DNA of 29,783 nucleotides from positions 694,788 to 724,570 of the forward strand of contig NW_019775758.1 in assembly GCF_001039355.2 (NCBI RefSeq). Direction: 5' to 3'. The stretch is from Lingula anatina (Eukaryota > Brachiopoda > Lingulata > Lingulida > Lingulidae). This document shows positions 1 to 11,570 of the stretch, piece after piece. Numbering within the stretch: the stretch's first letter is position 1; every line of letters begins with the position of its first letter. The position numbers were made by a program, and so were the translations under genes. The notes under the pieces were generated by a model. The model was not told where the DNA came from and ran no database searches. It saw nothing but the letters and a program-made list of their open reading frames with translations.

Positions 1-729
1 GTTCTGAATGCGTTCTATGAGACCACTCGTGACTATGTTACCAAAAACGAATGGGGGCAAGCCCATCTTATATTTTTTTCTGCAGATTCGGGGGTTAGCC
101 CGACTTTTTTTTTTATATATTTGTGATCAATGTGAATGTAGCTGCAATCGAGTAAGTATTTCTAATTGTTCTAGTAGGCCTATTTATTTCTTCATAATAG
201 ACTTATATTATAATTTGCGCAATTGATTTTTTGTTATTTTTGTTCGCCATTATATTTTTACGTCATTGTAATTATCATTGTTATTTATTCATATTACTAT
301 TTTTTCTTTAGTTTCACCATAAAGCGCCGATACTTGTCATAAGTATGATGTGATGTAGAGCTATAATACTGGGACATGAGCCCCCGAGTTGTTCAACATG
401 GCGGTCAGGCCTATTATTGTTAATTGTGATCACCCAGTATCAGATATGTATAGCGATAATTAGTGAATGTTACGATAATCTACGATAATCTATGTTTATG
501 ATTAACTTGAACTCGTCAAGAAGTTACATGTATTTTACTGTTAGATGAAATGGTTCTAAAAGTAAAGCTAACTGAACTTAAATTTTTTTCTATTCTGATT
601 TTATCTAGTGTAGTCTTCTATGTGCAAATATTTTATTTATGAACAAGCTTGTCATTTTGTGTTTCTACTTTTTATAAGCCAAAAATTATTTTAAAAATAA
701 TAAATTTACTTATGCACCGCCGTGAAAGA

Positions 730-781
<52 letters not shown>

Positions 782-1866
782 TACACCATAAAATATATTT
801 TTTTACTTTACGTATAGGGGTCTACCTTAATTTGCATGTGTAATATACCAATTATATTATCCTGTGGCGTATACAAAATCATACACATGTATGCACCAAT
901 ATTGGAAAAAAACTGAATTTCAATCGAACTAAATAAAAAAAAATGAAATATAGACATCATAACTTAAATTGAAATACTCTATGTTACGTAGAAAGTACAA
1001 ATATAAATGAATTAATTGTATGAAATGGGATATGTTATGCTGCCGCTAAGTTCAAAGTTATCCTGAACGCATTTGAAAGTTTCCCCAGTCATATTTTCTC
1101 TGTCTACATATTCTGCAAAGCTACGAATCTTTCCACATTTAGAACTTTAAAACTATAAAACACCTTAAATACAGCTCCCTGATGCTGAAAAATCCTTCTG
1201 AAATGCACAGCAAGTATAAACTATGCTTACCAGCAAAGTCACCGTATTTTAATTATGCACAACAGGTAATACGGATGTAAGTGAAATGTGTAACTAGCAA
1301 AAGGTTTCAGGGCCCATGAAAGTTCAAGTTCACACTTTGAAAATGCCAGAATGAGAAAAAATGAAAATTAAAAAAAAAAAAAAAAATGCATAAATTCAAG
1401 AAAAAATGATAATCCAATCAAGCTGGTTTTCCAATAAGAGCTGTACATATCGCAATCCTAAGAATCATTCTTATAAGTTACAAAATAATTAGAAACACAG
1501 TTTTCTTTTTATAATGTTTGTGGTGGCAGTGCACAAGGAAGGTTTTTTGTCAAATTTGATGCAATATTACATATGATTAACAGCATAATCACCTTTAATT
1601 ATCTACTATACATAACGTGAACACCGAGAAAATTTGATTGCCATTCGGCTTCATGCCAGCGAGAGGTCTGAGCCTCACACCTAAAATGCCAATAAGTGAA
1701 AAATGAAAAAAATTCATGAAGAACTGCATTGCTTCAAGAAGAGAATGTAATCAGACTTTTCCAAGCTGCACTTCATGGTCAGTCCTATGAATCTTTTCAG
1801 TAAGTTTGAGAATCATGAGAAACAAGGTTTTCCTTTAATGTACATTGCATGTGGCGGCAGTGCCCA
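1..1866. other. AT-rich non-coding sequence with decayed repeats
   Basis: No exon or RNA gene is recognised. Apart from the (ATT)n tract, the stretch from about 1300 holds weakly similar blocks: a phrase like TCAGG(G)CCCATG followed by a TTCA-rich phrase and TGAAAATGCCA at about 1308 recurs at about 1995, and the sequence after GTGGCGGCAGTG at about 1855 resembles that after GTGGTGGCAGTG at about 1522. These look like old tandem copies of several hundred bases. Confidence 0.5.
731..783. repeat. (ATT)n microsatellite
   Basis: Uninterrupted trinucleotide repeat of about 17 units. It lies in AT-rich DNA with no gene nearby. Confidence 0.97.
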
Positions 1867-3669
1867 AAATAGGTTTTTCTTCAATTTTGGTTCAATATTA
1901 CATAATGCTAATCACCATCAATCTTTTATTATGCACTTCAGATAGCATGGATATTTAGAGAAATTTAGAAACATTTAATGTGACTAGCAAAGATCTTCAG
2001 GCCCATGGAACTTCAAAGTCACACCTTGAAAATACCAAAATGTAAACAATAGATAACTGTACTGAAATGAATTTCTTTCCATTTTCAAAACTTTTTTATA
2101 TAAATTTACTATGATTTTTTAAATGATCAACTAACGATATTGTTGAGATGGGAAAAATATCAACAGAATAATTTTAAATGGCCAATTCGCTCCATTCTGC
2201 GATTCTGAACATAGTGAAGGATTGAATCTGACAAACTGCAATTATATTATTTTATTTCCATTTTTGACACTTTATTACACAATATACAATAGCAGATTTA
2301 CCATCATTTTACATAATCAACGAACAATATTCTTATGACGCAGAAAATGTCAAAAGAACATTTTTTCATGTATAATTAGTTCAACAATGAGGCTGTTAAC
2401 CTGCTTAAGTACTGAATCTAAGGAAAAACAATTTATATACAAAAAAGGCATAGCTTCATCAAAACTAAACCGTTCAAGAAAATTTTCGAACCTGATCTGT
2501 ATACTAGTCCTATGAATAAATCCTACAAGTTTTAAAGCAAATTATGGCGGGGTTTACATGTTATCTGTAAACGGTAGATAAAAGGTGCTTTAAAAAGCGA
2601 AAAACAGCATAACATTTGGAAAAATGGTCCAATCAAGCTGATTTTCGAACTCAACCTGTATTTTAGTAAGATTGATGGCTACTGAAAGTTTAAGTTTCAA
2701 GACAATTGGTCTATCGTTTTTATTGAAATGCATTATCATTGTTGCATATATGCTGAAAAAAAAGCGAAAAACAGCATAACGTTTGAATAAATTGACCGAT
2801 CATGCTGAATTTCGAACTCGACCTGTATTTGATGAATGTTCATCAGTTCCGTAAATTTGAAGACAAAAAGTAAAACTGAAAGTGCACAGCAACGGGGACG
2901 GCGGCGACGGCAGACAGCGACGCAGGTGACGGCCATATGAACAGAAACATCTGTGTCTGTACATAAAAAGAACATTTAGAACTAAACCATTAAATTTAAA
3001 ATTGAATATAAACCGAAAAGAATTAAAGTGAAGTAAGTGTTGAGTAATAATACGTGAGTTGGAGAAAATTGCTTTTTACTACGAGAAAAATTCGTTCTGT
3101 CGGGCAAATTCCGTGTAAAATTCCTTAAAATTTGTCAGAAATTGCCACTGAACATGTGCCCTGATCTATGAATTACGTTCATACAAGCACATCCACAAAA
3201 TATGGGATTTTCCGCGTTGTGGCAGCCCTTTGACTTTGCCAAAATGCAAATAAATAACGGCGACCGACCTGAGCAGAAATTTTCAGTTTAAGTCCAAGGT
3301 GATGACAAATTTAAAACTTTACCACCTGTCATTTTTTTTATTGTAAAGGTGCATATAAAGGTGTGCAAAATATTCCATTTAAAATAATATATCTAAGTAA
3401 CCTACAAATAAGTGATACATCAATAAATAAATAAATAAATAAATAAATAAATATTAATAATAACAATGAAAATAAAAATAAAAAAACACCTTACTTGCAG
3501 TTTTGTCTGTGGAAAACGTGGCCGCGGCGGTTGAAAAACGAGTGCGGTGGCTTATACCGGCAAAGTCGCCACGCAGGGAGAATTCAAAGTCTACCTCGGG
3601 TACAGAAGCTTCTTCCAATCTTCAAGGCTTGTCTATCGTCTTCTGTTTGCGCTTCGAGCAGCGCGCCTT
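1867..3669. repeat. Direct repeat copy 1 (1.8 kb), ends at a single N
   Basis: This 1803-bp block is nearly identical to 3671-5480 (1810 bp). It begins AAATAGGTTTTTCTTC and ends GCGCGCCTT immediately before the N at 3670. Copy differences are scattered substitutions and short indels, including a different number of AAAT units (about 3423-3455 against 5243-5263). The pattern suggests two alleles or two overlapping contig ends set end to end. Confidence 0.95.
2448..2872. repeat. Decayed tandem units of about 160 bp
   Basis: Two clear units 166 bp apart start at about 2602 and 2768 with GAAAAACAGCATAAC, followed by an ATCA-GCTG-TTTCGAACTC phrase and ACCTGTATTT. A weaker third unit lies at about 2450-2550 (TTTTCGAACCTGATCTGTAT). 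The same set recurs in direct repeat copy 2 at about 4250-4680. Short minus-strand reading frames across the units show a shared FEIQ/FEDQ phrase but contain no real gene. Confidence 0.7.
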
Positions 3670-3670
3670 N
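3670..3670. other. Single ambiguous base (N) at a repeat junction
   Basis: One N lies exactly between two near-identical 1.8-kb copies. It most likely marks a contig join of unknown gap size rather than a single unread base. Confidence 0.9.
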
Positions 3671-5480
3671 AAATAGGTTTTTCTTCAATTTTGGTTCAAT
3701 ATTACATAATGCTAATCACCATCAATCTTTTATTATGCACTTCAGATAGCATGGATATTTAGAGAAATTTAGAAACATTTAATGTGACTAGCAAAGATCT
3801 TCAGGCCCATGGAACTTCAAAGTCACACCTTGAAAATGCCAAAATGTAAACAATAGATAACTGTGCTGAAATGAATTTCTTTCCATTTTCAAAACTTTTT
3901 TATATAAATTTACTATGGTTTTTTAAATGATCAACTAATGATATTGTTGAGATGGGAAATATATCAACAGCATAATTTTAAATGGCCGATTCGCTCCATT
4001 CTGCGATTCTGAACATAGTGAAGGATTGAATCTGACAAACTGCAATTATATTATTTTATTTCCATTTTTGACACTTTATTACACAATATACAATAGCAGA
4101 TTTACCATCATTTTACATAATCAACGAACAATATTCTTATGACGCAGAAAATGTCAAAAGAACATTTTTTTCATATATAATTAGTTCAACAATGAGACTG
4201 TTAACCTGCTTAAGTACTGAATCTGAGGAAAAACAATTTATATACAAAAAAGGCATAGCTTCATCAAAACTAAACCGTTCAAGAAAATTTTCGAACCTGA
4301 TCTGTATACTAGTCCTATGAATAAATCCTACAAGTTTTAAAGCAAATTATGGCGGGGTTTACATGTTATCTGTAAACGGTAGATAAAAGATGCTTTAAAA
4401 AGCGAAAAACAGCATAACAGTTGGAAAAATGGTCCAATCAAGCTGATCTTCGAACTCAATCTGTATTTCAGTAAGATTGATGGCTACTGAAAGTTTAAGT
4501 TTCAAGGCAATTGGTCTATCGTTTTTCTTGAAATTCATTATCATTGTTGCATATATGCTGAAAAAAGGCGAAAAACAGCGTAACGTTTGAAAAAATTGAC
4601 GGATCATGCTGAATTTCGAACTCGACCTGTATTTGATGAATGTTCATCAGTTCCGTAAATTTGAAGACAAAAAGTAAAATTGTTATCACTGAAAGTGCAC
4701 AGCAACAGGGACGGCGGCGATGGCAGACAGCGACGCAGGTGACGGCCATATGTACAGAAACATCTGTGTCTGTACATAAAAAAAAAAAACATTTAGAACT
4801 AAACCATTAAATTTAAAATTGAATATAAACCGAAAAGAATTAAAGTGAAGTAAGTGTTGAGTAATAATACGTGAGTTGGAGAAAATTGCTTTTTACTACG
4901 AGAAAAATTCGTTCTGTCGGGCAAATTCCGTGTAAAATTCCTTAAAATTTGTCAGAAATTGCCACTGAACATATGCCCTGATCTATGAATTACGTTCATA
5001 CAAGCACATCCACAAAATGTGGGATTTTCCGCGTTGTGGCAGCCCTTTGACTTTGCCAAAATGCAAATAAATAACGGCGACCAACCTGAGCAGAAATTTT
5101 CAGTTTAAGTCCAAGGTGATGACGAATTTAAAACTTTACCACCTGTCATTTTTTTTTTATTGTAAAGGTGCATATAAAGGTGTGCAAAATATTCCATTTA
5201 AAATAATATATCTAAGTAACCTACAAATAAGTGATACATCAATAAATAAATAAATAAATAAATATTAATAATAACAATGAAAATAAAAATAAAAAAACAC
5301 CTTACTTGCAGTTTTGTCTGTGGAAAACGTGGCCGCGGCGGTTGAAAAACGAGTGCGGTGGCTTATACCGGCAAAGTCGCCACGCAGGGAGAATTCAAAG
5401 TCTACCTCGGGTACAGAAGCTTCTTCCAATCTTCAAGGCTTGTCTATCGTCTTCTGTTTGCGCTTCGAGCAGCGCGCCTT
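3671..5480. repeat. Direct repeat copy 2 (1.8 kb), starts at a single N
   Basis: Begins right after the N with the same bases that begin copy 1, and ends GCGCGCCTT, where copy 1 stops and this copy continues into CTATTTATA. Only copy 2 therefore reaches the TATA-like promoter. It contains (AAAT)n at 5243-5263 and the same decayed internal repeats as copy 1. Confidence 0.95.
5306..5456 (-). other. Putative untranslated first exon, minus strand
   Basis: Downstream of the TATA-like box this GC-rich stretch has no ATG on the minus strand and ends in a good donor (CTGCAA then GTAAGG). It fits a spliced 5' UTR exon whose coding exons are off the left edge or not recognisable. The plus-strand reading of 127 codons over 5306-5689 starts at TTG and shows no recognised domain. 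The same exon sequence exists in copy 1 at 3495-3669, without its TATA box. Confidence 0.35.
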
Positions 5481-5537
5481 CTATTTATACTGCACGCTGC
5501 TCGAACTTTGACATGACGAAAGGTAAGGAATTTGCAT
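5481..5537 (-). promoter_or_regulatory. Putative TATA promoter with octamer, minus strand
   Basis: On the minus strand an ATGCAAAT octamer (5530-5537) lies about 40 bases upstream of TATAAATAG (5481-5489). The TATA box sits at the centre of a perfect 11-bp inverted repeat, TTCGAGCAGCG (5464-5474) and CGCTGCTCGAA (5495-5505). Start would be near 5455. The area is much richer in GC than its surroundings. No downstream protein is identified, so the gene it would serve is unknown. Confidence 0.4.
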
Positions 5538-5690
5538 ATTACGGTGGTCTACTGTCGAGATCAGGTTCCACACAATTAGACCACAAAAACGTCAACGTTG
5601 TCGCAATCGACAACACAGACTGTGACAACCACCAAACAGAACGTTGTGGGATTTCATATACAGTGAAGGTAGCGTCTATAAAATTGTAAA

Positions 5691-6430
5691 GACCCTCTTC
5701 CGATCTTTTTGTCCCATGTGGAATAGTTATTAAACTTGCAATACGTTCTCCATTCCAATATGAACTCTTTTGGATAATTTATCTCTTTTTTTATTTATTG
5801 ATGTTTCACGTCTCCTGAGCTTAACCGACTTGTCTATAAAAATTAATGAATGTCCGTGACCGATCGATGAAACGAAATTAGTCAAAAACCAAAAAATCCG
5901 CAAATATCCTGTGATATCTTTGAGGTTTATCTTTCATACAAAAGTGGAGAGAAAACAAACTTTTCTCGAATGTTCCATAAAGTTTGTTTTCTTCTTCACA
6001 AATTTTACACATACTTTCAAATTGCAGCATTTTTTATCCGAGAAACCTAAAGGATTTGATGTATCGACTCCCTTTTTTTTTCAATGACTTTCAAATAATA
6101 GTTAAAATGGCTCCGCGCCGGTCAAGGAGGTGGGGTCTGACGAAACTGAGGGTCCGTGTAACAGAAAGTCCGCCCTCCATATAGTTATAATGGTTAGGGT
6201 TAGCCTGACCTAAGTGGGTCAAAATCTAGGCAGAGGCTTGCTTGTTCAAATGAATGGGAAGCCGGCTCATTATCACGGGGGACTCTCTGTCAAGTTACAC
6301 CGGTCTGATGAAGTACATTTAGGTCGTTCGAACTTGAATTCACTCATGGACGCAAGAGAAACAATTTTGTGTGTATCTTTGCGATTTGGAACGCTCCACG
6401 CCATAGCGTGTTTCGTAAAGCCGATTATCT

Positions 6431-6433
<3 letters not shown>
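5691..6433. other. Intergenic sequence, nothing recognised
   Basis: About 740 bases without a supported gene. A GC-richer part at about 6105-6420 has short plus-strand frames only. The part at about 5800-5970 (GATCGATGAAACGAAATT, then CGCAAATATCCTGTGA) is a more diverged third member of the repeat seen at about 7625-7740 and 10110-10230. Confidence 0.5.

Positions 6434-6472
<39 letters not shown>
6434..6472. repeat. Poly(T) tract, 39 bases
   Basis: Uninterrupted T run. It could be the A-tail of a minus-strand retroposed sequence lying to its right, but I do not recognise that sequence or flanking target-site duplications. Confidence 0.9.
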
Positions 6473-6476
<4 letters not shown>

Positions 6477-6740
6477 GAGTGTGGAACTGCAAAAGCACTA
6501 AGAAAGTACGTGAGTACTAGTGAGATTGCGCACGCGTGAAAAAGACCTGACTGAATTGCTCGGAAAGTCTTGGAGATTATGATATGGAGTGTTCACAATC
6601 GTATTTCATAGCTTTACTTCTATAGGGAGGCAAATCAGAAATAAATAAATAAAAAGAAAAATCAAAGTAAAGATACAAGAAAGACTTGAAAGACGGCCTA
6701 GGCTTACGTGTAAAGCAATATTCTTCCACCCTGTCCCACA

Positions 6741-7043
6741 CAGGCCGGCGCCCAACTACCAGACTCGGCACCGAATGATCCCGGACTACACTACCCGTTT
6801 CCAAGGTGTGCGTCAGTACGCATTTCACAGTACCATACCCCTGAACAAATTTTGAGATGAGATGCACTACTTTCCAACCCCGCTGAGAATCATCGGTATC
6901 ACATCGCGTACTAGGCAAGAGAAGTGTCGCGTCTGGTACTTTGAAGCACGTACTGACACACACCTTGAAAACGGGTAGTGTGGTCCGATCTAACGGTGAA
7001 TTCAGGATCATTCGGTGCCGAGTCTGGTAGTTGGGTAGGCCTG
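6741..7043. mobile_element. MITE-like inverted-repeat element, 303 bp
   Basis: Terminal inverted repeats of about 85 bases: the left arm CAGGCC...CCCAACTACCAGACTCGG and the right arm its near-perfect complement ending GGCCTG. Flanks CCACA and CTACA may be a decayed 5-bp target duplication. The homologous place in tandem unit 2 (about 9755) lacks the element, which confirms an insertion. No transposase is encoded. Confidence 0.88.
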
Positions 7044-7249
7044 CTACATGTTTATTTTTTATCAGGTTGGCCAAGGTAAAACGTTTAAACAATAATGAAT
7101 AAGAAATGACGCGTACAAATTTAATTGGATAGCCTAAAAAAGGCCTACAGTCGGTCAGCACCCCCATGATAGTGTCAAATGATAAATATGCCACACCTGC
7201 TATTTTCTTTTCTGTACCCCCCAAAAAAGGGTGTCGTGGTGGAGCGAGA

Positions 7250-7455
7250 AAAGTGTCGTGGTCGAGTGGTTAGAACGCTTGACTATGGTGCAGAAGGTCG
7301 GTAGAAGGTCGACCGGAAAACTTTCTCTCTCCACCCAGCTGGTTCACCACGGAAGTTAAGGCAGCGAAAGGAGAGGTTTAGGCTCCGCCTGTGCCCTAGA
7401 CACGATGTGGCTCTAACACCCATTGCCGGCCGTGAGGCTAAGGGACTTTAATTTT
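7250..7455 (+). mobile_element. tRNA-derived SINE-like element
   Basis: Starts with a tRNA-like head (GTCGTGGTCGAGTGGTTAG then AACGCTTGACTATGG) whose TGGTCGAGTGG fits a Pol III A box. The B box is poorly kept (GGTCGACCGG). A non-tRNA body ends GAGGCTAAGGGACTTTAA. It interrupts homology between the tandem units: unit 2 reads straight through at about 9935. It is not a functional tRNA gene. Confidence 0.65.
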
Positions 7456-7989
7456 AACCCAAAAATAACTTTTAATACGTTAGTCATTCTATCTTAAACA
7501 AATTTAGGCTATTTATCTATTTATCCATGCATTGATTATTATTCATTTTCTCAGTACGGTTTCCAGAGTCAGATTTTCTAGAGGACGCTTACTTATTATG
7601 AAAAATTTACAGATTGTTTGCGACCAATCGATGAAACAAAATCAGAGTCTGAATCACAGAAAAACCGCAAATATCCTTTTACTTCCTAACAAGCGAATCT
7701 TTCATGATCATAAAAGCGGAGAGAAAAAAACAGCTCTTCTCAACTGTTGCATTACACTTGGGTTAAATAATACACTTTTAACGATAACGAAATTACTTAA
7801 ATGATTCATAATCGATATCGATGTACATTGTATTTTAACTTTTATATCACATTTTGCTTTCAAAAATAGTTATAATGTTGGTTCGACGCGTAAAATATTA
7901 CAAAATTTCATTACAAATTCATTACAAATTTGCCTTAACGACGCACTGGCCGTGATTCACAAACCAGCTCAGTAAAGAAATAATTTATT

Positions 7990-8895
7990 TTTGGTTGGAA
8001 ATGTTTTCTTGGAGAGGAAATTTCTGACGTAAAACCAGGACAATTACTTGGATTATAGACAAAGACATCAATCTGCTGTAAAGCAAATGACTTACACTTT
8101 TACAATTTGTAGATAATAATTAAATTGGAATCAAATAAGTAAAAGGATAGGGAGTAATTGAGTGTAACTTAAATTTCTTTAGGAGTCAATAATTTAGTGT
8201 AGAAATTGTTTTCGTGGTAGGAAAAGATGGAACGTGTCAAGTCACATATAGTTCGATTTGATTTTAATTTCTCAATAGATTTGCAAGTTTCCGACACATG
8301 TAAAACACACGCAAACTAAGGATGGGTATGTACCAAGCATGAGCAATTCAAATAATATTTTTAATATTTTTAATTAAAAACAAGTCTCTTAGAAATTACC
8401 TAATAAGGATATGTTGAATGGTGGCTTGCAACATAAGAATGGAAAAGTCCTTGTAATCACGCAAAGACAATGGAAAGAAAACATCAGTACGGAGAAATAG
8501 AGCATAAATACTTGTGAAATTGTATGAAAAGAGAGTCTATGAAAAAACGTTCAAAAGCTCCAGATCGTCTTCCTTCACTCACTTATAGGATATCTGACAT
8601 TTTAAAGCCGTTTTGCAAGGAATTTTACGACCAATGGCAAGAAAAAGAACCAATGTACGACAAAAAATAGGTTATAGAATGGAATCCTGTGCCTGTATTA
8701 CAACAGGGCGAGGGTTTGCACCAGTGAGATCCCCAAACAAGTGGATCCAGATTACTGTCTGACCACAGGGTGAGCTAATAGGCCATAGTCTGTTACTAAA
8801 ATGTAATTTTTGAGGCTCTGATAACAGATTGTATATAGCGCCTGATACAGCTCGTTAACTTCTTCACACATTCTGTTTTCATATTGGAGCCTGTC
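7990..8895. other. Spacer present only in tandem unit 1
   Basis: About 900 AT-rich bases with no match in unit 2. No domain is recognised. An ATG-started frame of 43 codons at 8538-8669 is the only coding-like item, and it has no support. Confidence 0.5.
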
Positions 8896-9149
8896 ATCTC
8901 CGAGAAATTTCATTTCCGAGGATCGGGTTGTAAAAGCTCCAAGTTGCACGCGAGAGTATTTACGTATGCATGTCCAAGGCCTTTTTTTATGATGCAGTGA
9001 GGATGCCTGAATCATTCTACCGAGGTACCGACTACGTGACTATCATTGGCAAACACATCATCGTACCGTAAGCTCGCTTTAGCATGGGTTACAGAATATA
9101 GAAGTAACTGGTGCTGGAAAAGACCTCCTAACCTGTAGCCTGGGGATTC

Positions 9150-9194
9150 AGGGGGAGTTCTTTTTTTTATTTTCCTTTTTTTTTTTTTTTTTTG
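9150..9194. repeat. T-rich low-complexity tract
   Basis: Nearly pure T run interrupted by A and C, at a place where unit 2 (about 11055) has only a short T run. Probably length-variable. Confidence 0.8.
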
Positions 9195-9714
9195 AAAAAG
9201 GGATTTTTCTGCCCCGTAGTTAACCAAACTCGTGAAATGGAATTCTGATCGTATCAGATCAGGTCAGTCTTTTTCTGACCAAAGAGTGGCATTTTTTTCC
9301 CCCGAACCCCCACCCCTGCTTTTGCTCGTTTCTATTTATTTATGCTACAGGAGAGTCTGAGAAGTCAGTGTATCAAAATAAAACGATTGTTGCTATGAAT
9401 AATGTTATTTGAATTCTGTATGCGACGTCTACATAAAAAATTAAAACTTTTCTACTGTGAAAAAAAATTCCTACCCCCTCAACATTGGCCCTTATAAAAA
9501 AGACAGGTCAGAGCACTAATTTGCATCAATTAAAAGACAGCATGAATATTTATCTACTTTGCTTAGCGTTTTATTCATAATGGTGAAAAAACTAATAAAA
9601 TAATAATAATAATACATATTAAACAAAAAATTAAAGCCGAATAAATGAAATAGTAAAATCTATGCACACACGTTGTTAGCGATATTATTTACAATGCTAA
9701 AAAATGCCGCCATA

Positions 9715-11570
9715 GACTTGCGCGTGTAAAGCAATATTCTTTCCCCAGTCCTACATGTAAATTATCATCAGGTTGGCCAATTGCAAGGTAAAGCATATAA
9801 ACAATAATAAATAAGAAAAGACGCGTACGACTTTAACTGGATAGCCTAAAGAGGCCTACAGTCGATAGGAACCCCATGATGGCATCAATCTATAAATATT
9901 CCAAACCTCCTGTCTATTTATTTTTCCATATCTCAAAATAATTTAGAATACGTTATTCATTCTATTATGAACAATATTAGTTAATTATTTAATTAATTTA
10001 TTTATTAGTGTATTTAATATTATTTATGTGCTCAGTATGGTTTCAAGAGAGTCACATTTTCAAGAGGATTTGTTGTTCCACGCCTGCTTATTATGAAAAT
10101 TCCACAGATCGGGTTTTGATGAGATGAAATCCGAATCTGAATCACCGAAAAGCAGCAAATATCCTATTATTTTCTAAGTAGCTAATCTTTCATGACAAGT
10201 GAAGAGAAAAAATCAGCTCTTGTGTTAAATAATATACTTTTGACGATGGCAGAACTAATTCAATGACTGCACAGCCGATATTGCTGTACAATGTATTCTA
10301 ACTTTCAAACCACATTTTGCTTTCAAAAATAGTTAAAATGTTGGTTCGACGCGTAAGGTATTACAAAATTTCATGCTCCTCAAATATTTCCAAATTACAC
10401 GGACTGGCCGTGCTCCACAAATACACTCGGTTAAGAAATATTTTCATTTCCAAGGATCGGATTGTAAAAGCTCCAATGAGCACGCGAGAGTATGTACGTA
10501 TGCATGTCTGCATGTCCATGACCTTTTTTATTATACAGCAGGGCCCCGAATTTTGGTATTTAAGAGGACGAAGGGTGCCATTTGGTATGGTTTAAAACTA
10601 CAATTCAGCTAGTCATAATTCTAATTTCAAAATGGTACCATTGGCGTGATTTCTATGTCAGAAATCGAGGGGGGGGGGGGGGGGCAGGACCCACATGACA
10701 CCCATTCTAAATCCGCCACTGCCTGTAAGTTTGAGGATACTTGGATAATTTTACCGAGGTACTGACTATGTGGTTATCATAGGCATACACGTCACCATAC
10801 CGTTAGCTCGCTATACATGTTCACAATGGTGCAAAAATAAATTAAATTCTAATAATACATTTTAAACAAGAAATTAAAGCCGAATAAATGACATAGAAAA
10901 ATCTATGCACACACGTTGTTAGCGATATTATTTACAATGCTAAAAAAGCCGGCATAGACTTGCGTGTGTAAAGCAATATTCTTCTACCTAAGGTTCTAGG
11001 TCACAGAATTAAGAAGGAACTGGTACTGGAAACGGCCTCCCGACCTATCTAATAGCCAGGAATTTTTTTCCTGAAGAAGGGATCTTTTTATCTCGTAGTT
11101 AACCAAACTCGTGAAATGAAATTCCGATCAGTTCAGAGCAGTCCTTTTCTGACCAAAGTGGGGCATTTTTTTCCCCGAACCCTCACCCCTGCTTTAACTC
11201 GTTTCTATTTATTTATGCCACAGGAGAATCTTAGTAGTATCAAAATAAAACAATTGTTGCTATGTATGATGTTATTTGTATGCCACGTCTACATAAAACA
11301 TTAAAACTTTTCTACTGTGAAAAAAATTGCAACCCCCTCAACATTGACCCATATAAAAAAATAGGTCAGAGCACTAATTTGCATCAATTAAAAGACAGCA
11401 TGAATATTTCTCTACTTTATTTAGCGTTTTATTCACAATGGTGCAAAAAAATAATTAAATAATAATAATAATAATAATACATATTAAACAAAAAATAAAA
11501 GCCAAATAAATGAAACAAAAATCTTTGCACACACATTGTTAGTGATATTATTTACAATGCTAAAAATGTC
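9715..11570. repeat. Diverged tandem duplication, unit 2
   Basis: Homologous to unit 1 with clear divergence, so it is an old duplication rather than an assembly effect. It contains an extra partial copy of the unit end (about 10815-10990, with the phrase CACACGTTGTTAGCGATATT also at about 9666 and 10911) and an insert at 10539-10725 not present at the matching place near 8990 of unit 1. No gene is seen in it. Confidence 0.85.
10539..10725. mobile_element. Small non-autonomous insert with a poly(G) run
   Basis: About 187 bases running from CAGGGCCCCGAATTTTGG to CTAAATCCGCCACTGCCTG, with a G run of about 15 at 10669-10684. The homologous site in tandem unit 1 (about 8990) lacks it. The two ends are only loosely complementary, so its class is uncertain. 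Confidence 0.6.

Larger units (their letters stand above)
6690..9714. repeat. Diverged tandem duplication, unit 1
   Basis: This unit and 9715-11570 share a series of homologous blocks in the same order: 6690-7200 with 9715-9910, 7460-7990 with 9940-10440, 8900-9130 with 10440-10820 and 11000-11050, and 9220-9714 with 11090-11570. Landmarks are GTGTAAAGCAATATTCTT, CAGGTTGGCCA, GGTTCGACGCGTAA and ACTCGTGAAATG. Unit 1 carries two inserts absent from unit 2 and an extra piece at 7990-8890. Confidence 0.85.

Noticed and set aside
5306-5689. 127-codon open frame on the plus strand, also partly at 3495
   Set aside because: It starts at TTG, has no known domain, and overlies a sequence that reads better as a minus-strand ATG-free first exon.
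6434-6560. Processed pseudogene with A-tail on the minus strand
   Set aside because: The sequence beside the T run is not recognised and no target-site duplication was found.
6577-7224. 215-codon open frame on the minus strand
   Set aside because: It runs through the whole inverted-repeat element and diverged repeat sequence, shows no recognised domain, and the matching part of the other tandem unit is not open.
7250-7325. tRNA gene
   Set aside because: The A-box-like head is present but no cloverleaf or good B box can be drawn. It fits a SINE head instead.
8538-8669. 43-codon ATG-started plus-strand frame (MKKRSKAPDRLPSLTYRI...)
   Set aside because: Short, no recognised similarity and no splice or promoter context. 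Chance open frame is the safer reading, though its composition is not extreme.
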